The notes under the pieces: model-generated | Seen by the model: only the letters and a program-made list of their open reading frames with translations | Database searches by the model: none | What the model was told of the DNA's origin: nothing | Origin: Paenibacillus aceris | Lineage (GTDB): Bacteria > Bacillota > Bacilli > Paenibacillales > NBRC-103111 | Length of the DNA stretch: 64,000 bases | Direction: 5' to 3' | NCBI RefSeq assembly: GCF_017874035.1 | Contig: NZ_JAGGKV010000013.1 | Span: 156,203 to 220,202 of the forward strand | Shown here: piece after piece, positions 21,101-29,087 of the stretch | Position numbering within the stretch: the stretch's first letter is position 1 | How the letters are laid out: the number at the start of each line of letters is the position of its first letter | Translations under genes and position numbers: made by a program

Positions 21101-22200
21101 ATTGGACGGCGCCTACAGTCGGAACGCCGGTTGAATTCGACGTGACGAGCGCGGTCTACGATGCATTAGCGACAGACAAAACGTTCTCGATCCGCATTAT
21201 GTCACCAACAAATCAGGGAAAAGAAGGCAATGTCGAATATGCATCCAAAGAGAACGCCACGGCGAATTACCGTCCCGTACTTATTATTGAGCAACAAACT
21301 CCCGTTGAACCAGAGAACCGTGCTCCGGTAGCAAGTGATGCGGATTTTGCCGGGCTTGAGGATGCAATTGTAACCGGCCTATTAAGCGCCAGCGATGCGG
21401 ATGGGGACGCATTGACGTACAGTATTGTAACGAACGGCACGAAAGGTAACGCTGTAGTTACGGATCCGGCAACAGGAGCGTTTACGTATACGCCTACAAC
21501 GGGATCGACTGGCACAGATACGTTCACGTTCCGTGTAAGTGACGGTAGAACCGAATCCAATGTTGCGAGTGTAACAATCAACCTAGCTGCTGCGCCGAAG
21601 GTGCTCCAAGCAGAGCTTGCAGGCGAGAGCTCGGTAGCGGCAGGAGCGCAATTCAAGGTCACCTTCGGCTTGAAGAACGTGATACAAGCCGCACTGGCTG
21701 AGGACGTAACCATTGAATACGACGCGAACTCGATGCAATTCGAATCCGCAAAATCGGTACTTGACGGCGTTTCAATTCTAGAGACGAGTACGCAATCACC
21801 AGGTAAACTCAGACTAATTATCGTCAGTCAAGGCAATGCTCATGGGGTCACCGGGAACAAGCAAATTGTGGAGTTGAGCTTTAAAGCGAAGGACGTCTTG
21901 CAGAGTACGACTGGCCATGTTGCCGTTTCGAGCGCGGTGCTGGGTGATGCACAGGGCGGGGAAGCGCATGCCGAGCTTTCTAGTTTAAGTATCCAGATCG
22001 TAGCTCCGATCCCGGGAATACCAGGTGATTTGAACAACGATATGAAAGTGACGATCGGCGATTTGGCTATCGTTGCCGTCCATTACGGAAAAGACGCAAG
22101 CAGCCCGGATTGGCAGCAAGTGAAGAAAGCGGACGTAAACGGCGACAACAAGATCGACATCAGTGACCTTGCAGCTGTAGCGGCTATAATTCTTCAGTAA
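18103..22200 (+). CDS. Secreted family 8 polysaccharide lyase with cohesin and dockerin
   Basis: GAAGGAGA lies before ATG 18103 (an upstream in-frame ATG at 18085 lacks a site) and a signal peptide ends near SASA. 1365 residues. The PL8 alpha/alpha toroid (about 40-385) carries Asn210, His260, Tyr269, Arg323 and Arg327; their spacing (50, 9, 63 and 67 residues around His) matches chondroitin AC/hyaluronate lyases. PL8 beta domains run to about 800. Then FN3 (802-890), a CBM96/DNRLRE-type domain (900-1062), a cadherin/Ig-like domain (1070-1163), cohesin (1166-1302) and a dockerin with two good calcium loops (DLNNDMKVTIGD, DVNGDNKIDISD). Eliminative cleavage of a uronic-acid polymer is expected. 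Hyaluronan, chondroitin and xanthan cannot be separated by eye. No FIVAR repeat, unlike the beta-helix enzymes. Confidence 0.92.
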   Translation: MNFLSKKFVVYSMIACLLMVPFMLVLGPMQTASAADEFDSLRNRWKTYLTGGSEINSSDPEIAAQIKQIDSDANSAWSSMDKSTGRTFLWSDESNWSKAGTVSHTYGRLRAMALAYATTSSSLHGNTSLATDIISGMDWMYANRFNEKKSEFDNWYHWEIASPQALGDLMVLVYDQLSDAQIANYVKAIDKFVPNPTIRTNLGTPETGANLMDKALAVALRGLATKSSAKLAQARDSISNVLLYVKDGDGFYEDGSYIEHGRHAYTGSYGAVLIMDMAKLLYLIGNSSWNVTDPNLKNVTRWVTEAYQPFLYKGAMMDTVRGRAISREFEQDHQAGRNVIASLVLLAEGMNAQDAITIRRIAKGQAASDTTFASYTDGLSIFNNVKVKALLGDSTVVPAADLIETHVFAGMTRALQLRQNFGLALGMFSTRISSFESFGTENTRPWWQGTGAAYLYNSDQTQFNGAYWPTVNSLRLPGTTTDGSTVSQPIPASALNTSNWVGGSSVGGLYGSVGMQFSMSKNTGTPLSGKKSWFLFGDKYIALGAEITSTGGRTVETIVENRKLNADGTNTLTVGGTVKPSTTGWSETMTGVQWAHLAGSVPGSDIAYVFPGGATVNGLRETRTGSWNELYVGTSSTPMSAHYASLALNHGIDPTQASYAYAVLPGKTAAEAAAYAANPGFAILKNSGTAQAVKDIGANVVGANFWTDSVDTIQVDGSDYLTSNKKASVTVAENGTELQIGIADPTQANTGTIEIELHRATSGVIALDSGVTVKQFAPTTKLEVKTAGSIGKTFLAKLNIGSPTTPAAPQLTELTNDGEGSVKLKWNGDMGATGYRIYYGTTAGNYANSVDVPTVGAGANRYTVTGLTNKTTYYFTVKAVNALGESASSGEMSITLPDYVSFAPTADTYVRDGSFANTNYGEDSVLAVKNEVTERNRRSFLKFDVSSFAGLMKSAKVRLVPTNIGQSGISQQANTAADDTWSETGMTWSNQPGLGALLANWTAPTVGTPVEFDVTSAVYDALATDKTFSIRIMSPTNQGKEGNVEYASKENATANYRPVLIIEQQTPVEPENRAPVASDADFAGLEDAIVTGLLSASDADGDALTYSIVTNGTKGNAVVTDPATGAFTYTPTTGSTGTDTFTFRVSDGRTESNVASVTINLAAAPKVLQAELAGESSVAAGAQFKVTFGLKNVIQAALAEDVTIEYDANSMQFESAKSVLDGVSILETSTQSPGKLRLIIVSQGNAHGVTGNKQIVELSFKAKDVLQSTTGHVAVSSAVLGDAQGGEAHAELSSLSIQIVAPIPGIPGDLNNDMKVTIGDLAIVAVHYGKDASSPDWQQVKKADVNGDNKIDISDLAAVAAIILQ

Positions 22201-22233
22201 CCTCTCAAACCGAGAGCCTTTGAGGCCTCTTGC

Positions 22234-22273
22234 AAAGGACCGTCAGGTTTTCTCTGACGGTTCTTTAGTTTTT
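22234..22273 (+). terminator. Terminator after the PL8 lyase gene
   Basis: AAAGGACCGTCAG pairs with CTGACGGTTCTTT across a short loop, followed by AGTTTTT. Confidence 0.85.
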
Positions 22274-22427
22274 GGAGCGGACTGAGGGGGGAGATGCCCT
22301 GTGTTTTCAGTTCGTCGATATAAATGTAGGATTCGGACAATATCACTAGCGTTGCATTAATCAGAGCTACAGCTACATTTGCTGTATCCGCAATCGTACA
22401 CCAAGCGATACCGAAAGGAAGAACGGC

Positions 22428-23294
22428 ATGAAGATGATCGACGGACACCATTCCCGAATCGGACGATACTTCGGCATCGCCCACAAAAGCGACGACAACT
22501 ACCCGCTGACCGCGCATTCGCATGTCGGCTACGAGATTGTGTGGCTGCTGGAGGGCGAGGCGCAGTTTATATTGGACGATCAATTTTATACGCTGATGCC
22601 AGGGCATATGCTCATCTTCAAAGGGTTCATTATGCACAAGGTGCGGCTGCCGGAGAAGGTGCGTTACGTGCGGCGCATCATTCATTTTCACCCGGACTTC
22701 GTGCCGCTCTGGGACAACGAGCAGCTGCAGCTCGGCCGCATTCTCGACCAGCCGGGCAAGCAGGCACACCTCATATGGCTTAACGACGAGCTTGCCCGCG
22801 CTTGCTGCGGCTTGTTCGACAGGCTACTCGACGAGTTCGGCAGCGAAGGGCGGTGGGGCTGGGAGACCGCTATTCAGCTTGCGCTGCAGGAGCTGCTCGT
22901 GCTGCTCGCACGCGAGGTGCGAAGCGAGCAAGGCGTGGAGGAGTACCATCCGCAGACGGACAAGGAGCGGCTGCTGAAGGCGATCCTCGGCCGCTTGAAC
23001 AAAGGGTGGAAGGAAGGGTGCCGGCTGGACGATCTCGCCGGGGAGCTTTTTCTGAGCAAATATTATTTGTGCCACTTCTTCAAGGAGGAGATGGGCGTGA
23101 CGCTGCAGCAGTACGTCGTCAGGAAAAAAATTACAGAGGCGAAGAAGCTGCTCGTTCTCACCGAATGGCCGGTCAAGGAGGTCTGTTATCAGGTCGGCTA
23201 CCAGACGACGTCGCATTTTATTAAAAGCTTCAAGCAAGTGACAGGGGTGACGCCGGAGCATTTTCGCCGCACGTCAAGGGATTCACGCGAGTAG
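22428..23294 (+). CDS. AraC-family transcriptional regulator with cupin sensor
   Basis: AAAGGAAG precedes the ATG. The N-terminal cupin has the H.H...E pattern (AHSHVGYEIVWLLEGEAQF), a likely sugar pocket. The C-terminal double helix-turn-helix (about 185-280) includes LSKYYLCHFFKEEMG and VGYQTTSHFIKSFKQVTG, ending with the family-typical TPEHFRR. Size (288 aa) is usual. It probably controls the adjacent GH105 hydrolase or the PL8 lyase upstream. GC content is visibly higher than in the genes on its left. Confidence 0.93.
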   Translation: MKMIDGHHSRIGRYFGIAHKSDDNYPLTAHSHVGYEIVWLLEGEAQFILDDQFYTLMPGHMLIFKGFIMHKVRLPEKVRYVRRIIHFHPDFVPLWDNEQLQLGRILDQPGKQAHLIWLNDELARACCGLFDRLLDEFGSEGRWGWETAIQLALQELLVLLAREVRSEQGVEEYHPQTDKERLLKAILGRLNKGWKEGCRLDDLAGELFLSKYYLCHFFKEEMGVTLQQYVVRKKITEAKKLLVLTEWPVKEVCYQVGYQTTSHFIKSFKQVTGVTPEHFRRTSRDSRE

Positions 23295-23303
23295 GCGCGG
23301 ATA

Positions 23304-23659
23304 ATGAGGGACATTGGTAGCAGCGCGAACGAGTGCGATACGATCGTCAACGCCAACGGCTTGAATGAGAACGTCGGGCTCGTTACGCTGAGCAACACGG
23401 AAACCGGCAGCTCATACGTGACGGTCCGGCCGCAGACACAGGGCGGCGTCCGGCTGACGGGGAAGGCGACGGACGGCGTGACCAATTCGCTCGTCAAGAA
23501 GCTGCAGAAGACGTATGAGACTTCAACCTCCGATAGAAACTGCGCGCGCAACTAGCTTAGCTGGACGCATACATCAAGGAAGTGACCGCGCAGTCGGGCA
23601 AAAAGATCGAGACGGGGAACGCCGCTTTGCTCGTCCGATACGCGCAGGCGCTGAAGTAA
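23304..23659 (+). pseudogene. C-terminal relic of a secreted protein (FIMAH-like tail)
   Basis: Two frames joined by a frameshift near 23555: the first reads GLNENVGLVTLSNTETGSSY and ATDGVTNSLVKKLQ, the second LDAYIKEVTAQSGKK to a stop at 23659. The helical end resembles the FIMAH-type domain at the C-terminus of Paenibacillus surface proteins. No start codon or signal peptide. Family assignment is tentative. Confidence 0.5.
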
Positions 23660-23684
23660 GGCGGCCGCTAGTCGACATAGAGTA

Positions 23685-23735
23685 ATAAAGCAAAGGCTTC
23701 GAGTTACGGCGCACAGCCTTTGCTTTATTTTTTTC
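23685..23735 (+). terminator. Strong terminator before the GH105 gene
   Basis: AATAAAGCAAAGGCT pairs with AGCCTTTGCTTTATT, followed by TTTTT. It closes the relic gene upstream. Confidence 0.9.
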
Positions 23736-23843
23736 AAACAGCAAGATCGCGATATGAGATGAACAACTTCTGAACACTGTGCGCGCTTCCGAATTGGTAT
23801 AATTTGACGCATGAACGTTATAACAACCAAGGAGGCTATCACG

Positions 23844-24920
23844 ATGCAGCAAGTTATCGATCCTTCACAGCTCAAGAAAATTGCCGACAACGTATACGCA
23901 TACATGGTTCGCGAGCACACCGGCAAGTCGTCCGACATGAACGAAGCCGACTGCCACGGCAGCGACTGGGGCACCGACATTCATAACTGGGACTGGAATC
24001 CCGGCGTAGGCATAATTGCGATCTCGCATTACTACGACCATATGAAGCGCCCCGACGTGCTGGCGTACCTCGAGTCGTGGCTGAACAGAAACAAGAGCAA
24101 GGCGCGCAAATTCGAGCACGTCAACGTCATGACGCCGTTCGCAATTTACCCGGAAATGTACGAGCGCACCGGCGATCCGGAATACAAGGATGTTGCACTC
24201 GACTACGCCAACTGGATCGTGAAGCATGCGCCGCGTACGCTGACCGGCACGTTCCAGCATGGCGGCAATCTGGTTCAGGAAGTATGGGCCGATACGATCT
24301 TCATGGTCGTCCTGTTCTTGTCCCGGCTGGCGAAGCTGACGGGCAGCAAGGCGCTGGCTGACGAGGCGGCGACGCAGCTGCTGCAGCATTTTCAATTGCT
24401 GCAGGACCCGGAGACCGGCGTTCTGTTCCACGGCTACCAATGCGAGAACAAGGACCATATGTCCGCGGCGCGCTGGACGCGCGGTAACGCCTGGCTTACG
24501 GTCGGCACGCCGCTCATTTTGGAGCAAATCGCCGGACTGACCGACGTGGCGAGCGAGCTGAACGAGCGGTACCGCCGCATGATTGACGGGCTGCTTCGCT
24601 ACCAGGCGGATAACGGTCTGTGGCATACGGTGATGGACGAGCCGACTTATTACCAGGAGACGAGCGGCAGCGCCGGTATTGCGTGCGGCATCGCCAAGGC
24701 GATCAAGCAAGGGCTGCTGCCTGTCTCGTACAAGTCGGCGGCTGACAAGACGCTGCAAGGCGTGCTTACGATGATTCAGGACGACGGTGAAGTGACTGGC
24801 GTATCCGGCGGTACGCCGATTATGCACACAGTGGAGGAATACAACCAGCTGTCGTGTTACCCGACACTGTACGGGCAAGGGCTCACGCTCATGCTGCTGT
24901 CGGAATATTATGCGTTTTAA
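23844..24920 (+). CDS. Glycoside hydrolase family 105 (unsaturated uronyl hydrolase, YteR/YesR type)
   Basis: AAGGAGG eight bases before ATG 23844 fixes the start; an in-frame ATG at 23811 precedes that site. 358 residues without a signal peptide, so cytoplasmic. Family signatures: VWADTIFM with candidate catalytic Asp150, HGYQCENKDHMSAARWTRGNAW, and SGSAGIACGIAKAI. GH105 enzymes hydrate the 4,5-unsaturated uronic acid that a lyase leaves at the non-reducing end and release it. That fits intracellular processing of products from a lyase such as the PL8 enzyme nearby, although characterised GH105 members mostly act on rhamnogalacturonan-type ends. GC-rich compared with the flanks. Confidence 0.93.
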   Translation: MQQVIDPSQLKKIADNVYAYMVREHTGKSSDMNEADCHGSDWGTDIHNWDWNPGVGIIAISHYYDHMKRPDVLAYLESWLNRNKSKARKFEHVNVMTPFAIYPEMYERTGDPEYKDVALDYANWIVKHAPRTLTGTFQHGGNLVQEVWADTIFMVVLFLSRLAKLTGSKALADEAATQLLQHFQLLQDPETGVLFHGYQCENKDHMSAARWTRGNAWLTVGTPLILEQIAGLTDVASELNERYRRMIDGLLRYQADNGLWHTVMDEPTYYQETSGSAGIACGIAKAIKQGLLPVSYKSAADKTLQGVLTMIQDDGEVTGVSGGTPIMHTVEEYNQLSCYPTLYGQGLTLMLLSEYYAF

Positions 24921-25009
24921 ATCAGAACGAACTACAGTCCCAGCCGAATCGAAGCCGAGCTGGGACGGCGATCTCCTTGTGAACGGGGTGGCTATTTAAT
25001 TTAGACATA

Positions 25010-25230
25010 CCACTACGACCTCAACCGCTTCGAGCCGCAGATGATCGACGATTTGAAAAGATATTTCGACGGTAAGCTGTACGCGCTTCCGCTGTATCTT
25101 TTTCGCCGGGAAGCCGGCAACGAATCCGTTGCCGGGTCAAACGAGCGTGTATCGAGCATTGTTGGAGACATGGAGGCGATTGCCGCCAAAAACAAAGACG
25201 TGAACACGCTGCTCCTCGAAGTTGATGGGC
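25010..25230 (+). pseudogene. Relic of an extracellular sugar-binding lipoprotein
   Basis: The frame reads DLNRFEPQMIDDLKRYFDGK then LYALPLYLF, typical of the N-terminal lobe of ABC solute-binding proteins. It jumps to a C-terminal-like piece (AAKNKDVNTLLLEVDGR), implying a large internal deletion. No start or lipobox. Confidence 0.5.
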
Positions 25231-25261
25231 GTTTCAAGAAACGACGCTGTTCTGGCACAAC

Positions 25262-26161
25262 ATGGCGTACACGCATAAGCTTATTTTCGAGCAAAACCTC
25301 GCCATGGAGCGCAAGTACGGCATTAACATCAACAACGAGATAATGAAGGAAGCGCGTTACGTGAATGAATGCCGGAAGATAGGCGTAACGCCGGAGCCGT
25401 GCCGGTGCTGCCACTATTTGAGCCGCGTTGACAAAATCACATACAAGTCGCCGAACTATATGCTCAGCTGCGCGCAGGACTTCCGCAAAGGCGAGCGCGG
25501 CTTTCAGCAGCACATCTGGCAGGCGACGCTGGACGATGGTATCGCCGTCTTCACGACGCATCCCGGCGCGACGCAGGAGGGCGCAGGCCGCCCCGATCTG
25601 TGGTCGGGCAACGCGACGCACCCGCGCGCCGTCCAGCACGGCAATACGGTGCTCTGCCTGTACCGCATCCCGGCTGACAGCAAGCTGCCGTATTCGCACG
25701 CGCATTTTCCGCGCAGCCAGTTCGACGAGGTTTGCGAAGTCGGCGGCTGGCTGTTCGGCCGCAAGGGCGGCGGCTACGTCGGCTTGTACTCGCAGCACGG
25801 ATACCGCTGGAGCGGGCGTGCCGATCTCGCCGACATCGAGATCATTTGCGACGCGCTGCACAACGGATGGATTTGCCAGCTAGGCAGCCGCGACGAGCAT
25901 GGTGCGTTCAAGCAGTTCGTCAGCGCCGTGCTGAGCCGCGACGTCGAGACGACGGACGGCGGCGCGCTCCGCTACGTGACGCCGGACGGTCGCTCGATGG
26001 AGTGGGGCTGGGACGGCGAACTACTCGAGGACGGCGAGCCGGTGCGCATCTCCGGCTACAAGCGGTTCGAGAACGGCTACTGCACAGCCGACCGGTACAG
26101 TGGCGTCTACAGCATCTCGCAGGGCGGCGAGACGCTGACGCTTGATTTCTCGAAGTTATAG
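25262..26161 (+). pseudogene. C-terminal part of a large carbohydrate-locus protein, 5' truncated
   Basis: A 299-codon open frame in good codon usage but with no ribosome binding site at its first ATG. Homologous-looking sequence (FQETTLFWHN) runs in from just upstream until a stop near 25240, so the N-terminus is lost. Features include CSQDF-like LSCAQDFRKGERGFQQHIWQ, a His-rich segment SHAHFPRSQFDE and a beta-rich tail. Such segments resemble the C-terminal beta-domain of uncharacterised Paenibacillus proteins found beside GH105 enzymes, but I cannot name a family. It directly follows the binding-protein relic, as if fused by deletion. Confidence 0.5.
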
Positions 26162-26191
26162 AGGGGCAATTGACGAGAAAAGAATGGCATA

Positions 26192-26238
26192 AAGAAGCTG
26201 ATGGAACGCTTAAACTGCGTCCCGTCAGCTTCTTTTGT
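26192..26238 (+). terminator. Terminator
   Basis: AAGAAGCTGATGG pairs with CCGTCAGCTTCTT, followed by TTGTTG. Between here and 26694 only operator-like repeats are seen. Confidence 0.8.
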
Positions 26239-26596
26239 TGTTAGCGTCGTCATCCACTTGAGAAGCTTGTCCAGTAAAATAATGATTCAAATTTACAAAT
26301 TTATGATCGGATTGTAAATAAGAAACTGCTGTCTTTAACATCAATGATCCTGTTGTTTCGCAGAATTAATTGGATTTGAAGCAGATTAATTTGGACAGAA
26401 ATTTGCATAATTAGTCTAGTATTCATAAATATACAGTCATGTTCAAGTTTACATGTGCAATTCATACTTTTAAATATTTTAGGTGAGAATAGAACGTTTG
26501 TTCGAGAGGAAGATTTATACAGTTGTCGAAATATAAGGACGAGAAATAGCGAATATTACCTATCTTTTCTTAGGCTTCTGGGCAACGGTACCGCAA

Positions 26597-26647
26597 TTCT
26601 ATATGGCAGGAATAGGCTATATTGCGGTCAAGAATCACTTTCTATAT
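26597..26647 (+). promoter_or_regulatory. Operator-like repeat upstream of the membrane AraC regulator
   Basis: TTCTATAT (26597-26604), ten bases, then GGCTATAT (26615-26622) make the same 26-bp unit as in the next intergenic region. A further single TTCTATAT lies at 26640-26647. Confidence 0.55.
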
Positions 26648-26694
26648 GAAAAGCTTGGGGCTGACACCAATTTACGAATGGGGAATAGGCAACG

Positions 26695-28926
26695 ATGGAA
26701 TGGAAACTTACATTAAAGCGCACCACCTACATGCAGTGGCTGATTTCCTATATGCCGGTGTTTTTCATCTCCATGGCGTCGTTAATCCTGATTTTCTTCA
26801 TGATCTTGTTCAAAGTTTCGGAGAATGAATCGTTAAATGCCAATAAGCTGTATGCCCGCCAAGTGCAGCAAACGATCGATACGACGTTCCGTTTGTCTGA
26901 GCAGTTGGTCGTTCAGGAGGTCATCTCGGATGACAAGTTAAAGCAGTTTCTAACCTCCGCCGAAATGCCCGGTACCTTGGAAATGTTCGAAATGTCGGAG
27001 AAGATCCGGCAGCTCATTTTTACGACGCCATTGGTCGATTCGATCTATCTGTACCGGGAAAACGACCGTTCGGTCTTCGGTGCCAACGGGATGTTTACCC
27101 TGGACAGCTTCGGTGATCGAGATTTCATCCAGGATGCGCTCGACGGAAAGGTGATCGGGTGGTCCGACGCACGGAAATTCAAAGAGTTTCAGGGCAACAG
27201 CTCCGCGGAGAAGGACGTCGTTTCGTTGGCCAGGGAGGTGCCCGGGTTTACCGGGCATCATGCCCTTATCATGATTAATGTTCAGGTCTCCGCGATACCG
27301 ACGTGGTTGAAAAGCACAATCGACTCCGATATCAGTGAGTTCTTGTTGAAGGACAAGTTGCATAACGATTTGTTGGCATCCAGGAAGGAGCCCAGCTTGG
27401 AGAAATCGCCTTCGGTTGCGATCAAATCTTCCTATACGGGATGGGTGCTATTGTCTCAGTTAAGAAACAAGCACCTGTTTCAGCAATTATCGTTGTTTAC
27501 TTACCTCTGGTTTAGCTTGGCGGTCCTTGCTATGATGCTGGGCATGTTCTGGATGAGGCACTCGATTCGCCGAAATTATCGTCCGATTCAGTCGATCCTG
27601 GATCAGATCCATGAAGGCTATGGTCAACGTCCCGGGAATGAATTGGATTTCATCCAATCCGCCCTGCACACGTACGCCGAAGAATCCCGCCATTACCAGA
27701 GTCAAAAGTCGGAGACTCTGTTTCAACGTAGACAAGCGGCCGTAAACGACCTGCTGAGCGGGGATCGGGTTCTGCAAGGTTCGCTTTGGCAAGCGGAGAA
27801 GCAGGCGCTGGAATGTCCGATCGAGGAAGAAACGCTTTCCGTCGTTGTGGTTGAGATTGACCGGTATCACGAATTTAAGGCCGAATACAATCCGAAGGAT
27901 CAGTCTCTTCTGAAATTTGTGATTACGAATGTTGCCAAGGAGTGTGCGGAACAGAACGGATTCCCGACGCTGTCCGCTTGGGTGGGAGACCATCAACTGG
28001 GAATCCTCGTCTTTATCGAGAGCAAGCATGATGCCTGGGAGGAATCGATACGTGGTTTCTGTGAGCAGCTGCGACTATGGGTCGAATCCCAACTGGCATT
28101 CACGATCAGCTGCGCGTATGGTCCGGAAATGGCAATCGAAGCGGTTCATCTCAGCTATAAATCGGCGCAGGAGCGGCTTGGTTATAAAATGGTGCTGGGC
28201 AATAATCGCCTGCTGAATATGACGGAGATCCTTGCGGTTTCCGCCGATACGGAAACCCTGTTTTATGAAGATGTGAGAAAGGTTCGGAAAATTGTGATCG
28301 ATTTTCGCGGGGGGAGGGGCGAGTGGTTACCGGCGCTGACGGAGGTGTTTTCGGCGATTCGCGCGCGATGTCCGCAAAGGGAAGATATCCGAAGCTTTAT
28401 GACCTACATGCAAATTCAATTTACCAGGGACATGATGGAGCTTCCGGGAGACATCCAGGTCTACTGGAAAAGTCATGTGTTGCCCCGCATGATGGAACTT
28501 ATTGAACAATCGGAGCTCTTGGGGGAGTTCGAGGGAAGATGGGTGCAGCTCCTGCAGGCCGCCGAAACGCACATTGGCCAAATGAAGGAACACAGGCATG
28601 AGCGAGAGCTTGTAAGCAGGATCCGGGAGTACATTGCGGAGCATTATATGGATTACGATCTGTCTCTGACTACGGTTAGCGATCATTTTCATATACCGGC
28701 CAAGAAGTTGAGTCGAATCTTCAAGGAAGAGTACGGCGAGAAGTTCGTGGATGTTGTGGCCCTGACCCGGATGGAGAGGGCGAAGGAATTGCTGGAACAA
28801 TCCGATGAACCGGTTCAAGAGATCGCGAATCGCGTCGGCTATTACCATTCCATCTCGTTCATTCAAGCATTCAAGAAGCTGACCGGGGTAACACCCGGAC
28901 AATTCCGGTTGCAAATACGCCAGTAA
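26695..28926 (+). CDS. Membrane-anchored AraC-family sensor-regulator of the adjacent sugar transporter
   Basis: 743 residues. A transmembrane helix at about 14-42, an extracellular sensor region (about 45-265), a second helix at about 270-290, a cytoplasmic linker and a C-terminal AraC DNA-binding domain (about 640-743) with LSLTTVSDHFHIPAKKLSRI and VGYYHSISFIQAFKKLTG. This two-helix layout is common in Paenibacillus regulators placed in front of LplB/YtcP transporters. They probably sense an extracellular sugar or the loaded binding protein. The start ATG has only a weak purine stretch upstream. It is followed by the operator/hairpin region and the transporter operon. The last codons are duplicated in the relic at 16.97 kb. 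Confidence 0.9.
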   Translation: MEWKLTLKRTTYMQWLISYMPVFFISMASLILIFFMILFKVSENESLNANKLYARQVQQTIDTTFRLSEQLVVQEVISDDKLKQFLTSAEMPGTLEMFEMSEKIRQLIFTTPLVDSIYLYRENDRSVFGANGMFTLDSFGDRDFIQDALDGKVIGWSDARKFKEFQGNSSAEKDVVSLAREVPGFTGHHALIMINVQVSAIPTWLKSTIDSDISEFLLKDKLHNDLLASRKEPSLEKSPSVAIKSSYTGWVLLSQLRNKHLFQQLSLFTYLWFSLAVLAMMLGMFWMRHSIRRNYRPIQSILDQIHEGYGQRPGNELDFIQSALHTYAEESRHYQSQKSETLFQRRQAAVNDLLSGDRVLQGSLWQAEKQALECPIEEETLSVVVVEIDRYHEFKAEYNPKDQSLLKFVITNVAKECAEQNGFPTLSAWVGDHQLGILVFIESKHDAWEESIRGFCEQLRLWVESQLAFTISCAYGPEMAIEAVHLSYKSAQERLGYKMVLGNNRLLNMTEILAVSADTETLFYEDVRKVRKIVIDFRGGRGEWLPALTEVFSAIRARCPQREDIRSFMTYMQIQFTRDMMELPGDIQVYWKSHVLPRMMELIEQSELLGEFEGRWVQLLQAAETHIGQMKEHRHERELVSRIREYIAEHYMDYDLSLTTVSDHFHIPAKKLSRIFKEEYGEKFVDVVALTRMERAKELLEQSDEPVQEIANRVGYYHSISFIQAFKKLTGVTPGQFRLQIRQ

Positions 28927-28931
28927 CTCCG

Positions 28932-29022
28932 TTCTATATGTGCGGAAAATTCTATATAGCGCCGCGGTTTCCCACAGACGGAAGCCGCGGCGCTTATTCT
29001 ATATGCGGCGAAAACGCTATAT
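28932..29022 (+). promoter_or_regulatory. Paired 26-bp operator-like repeats with a central hairpin upstream of the permease
   Basis: TTCTATAT at 28932, 28950 and 28997 and CGCTATAT at 29015 form two direct-repeat units with half-sites 18 bp apart, an arrangement usual for AraC-type proteins. The hairpin between them (arms 28958-28967 and 28985-28994, AGCGCCGCGG / CCGCGGCGCT) has no T-run. It may be an RNA element or an attenuator stem. Confidence 0.65.
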
Positions 29023-29087
29023 TGCCTGCAAACCAGAAAAGCAGCATAGTGAAGTTGTACCAGTAATCTAGCGGAGGAGTGGGCAGC

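Noticed and set aside
22194..22769. Minus-strand open frame over the end of the PL8 terminator and the AraC start
   Set aside because: It overlaps a clear terminator and the AraC coding region; no recognisable protein motif.
23661..23676. GCGGCCGCTAGTCGAC looks like a cloning polylinker (NotI and SalI sites)
   Set aside because: A single 16-base match in a GC-rich stretch, with natural relic sequence on both sides; chance is the simplest explanation.
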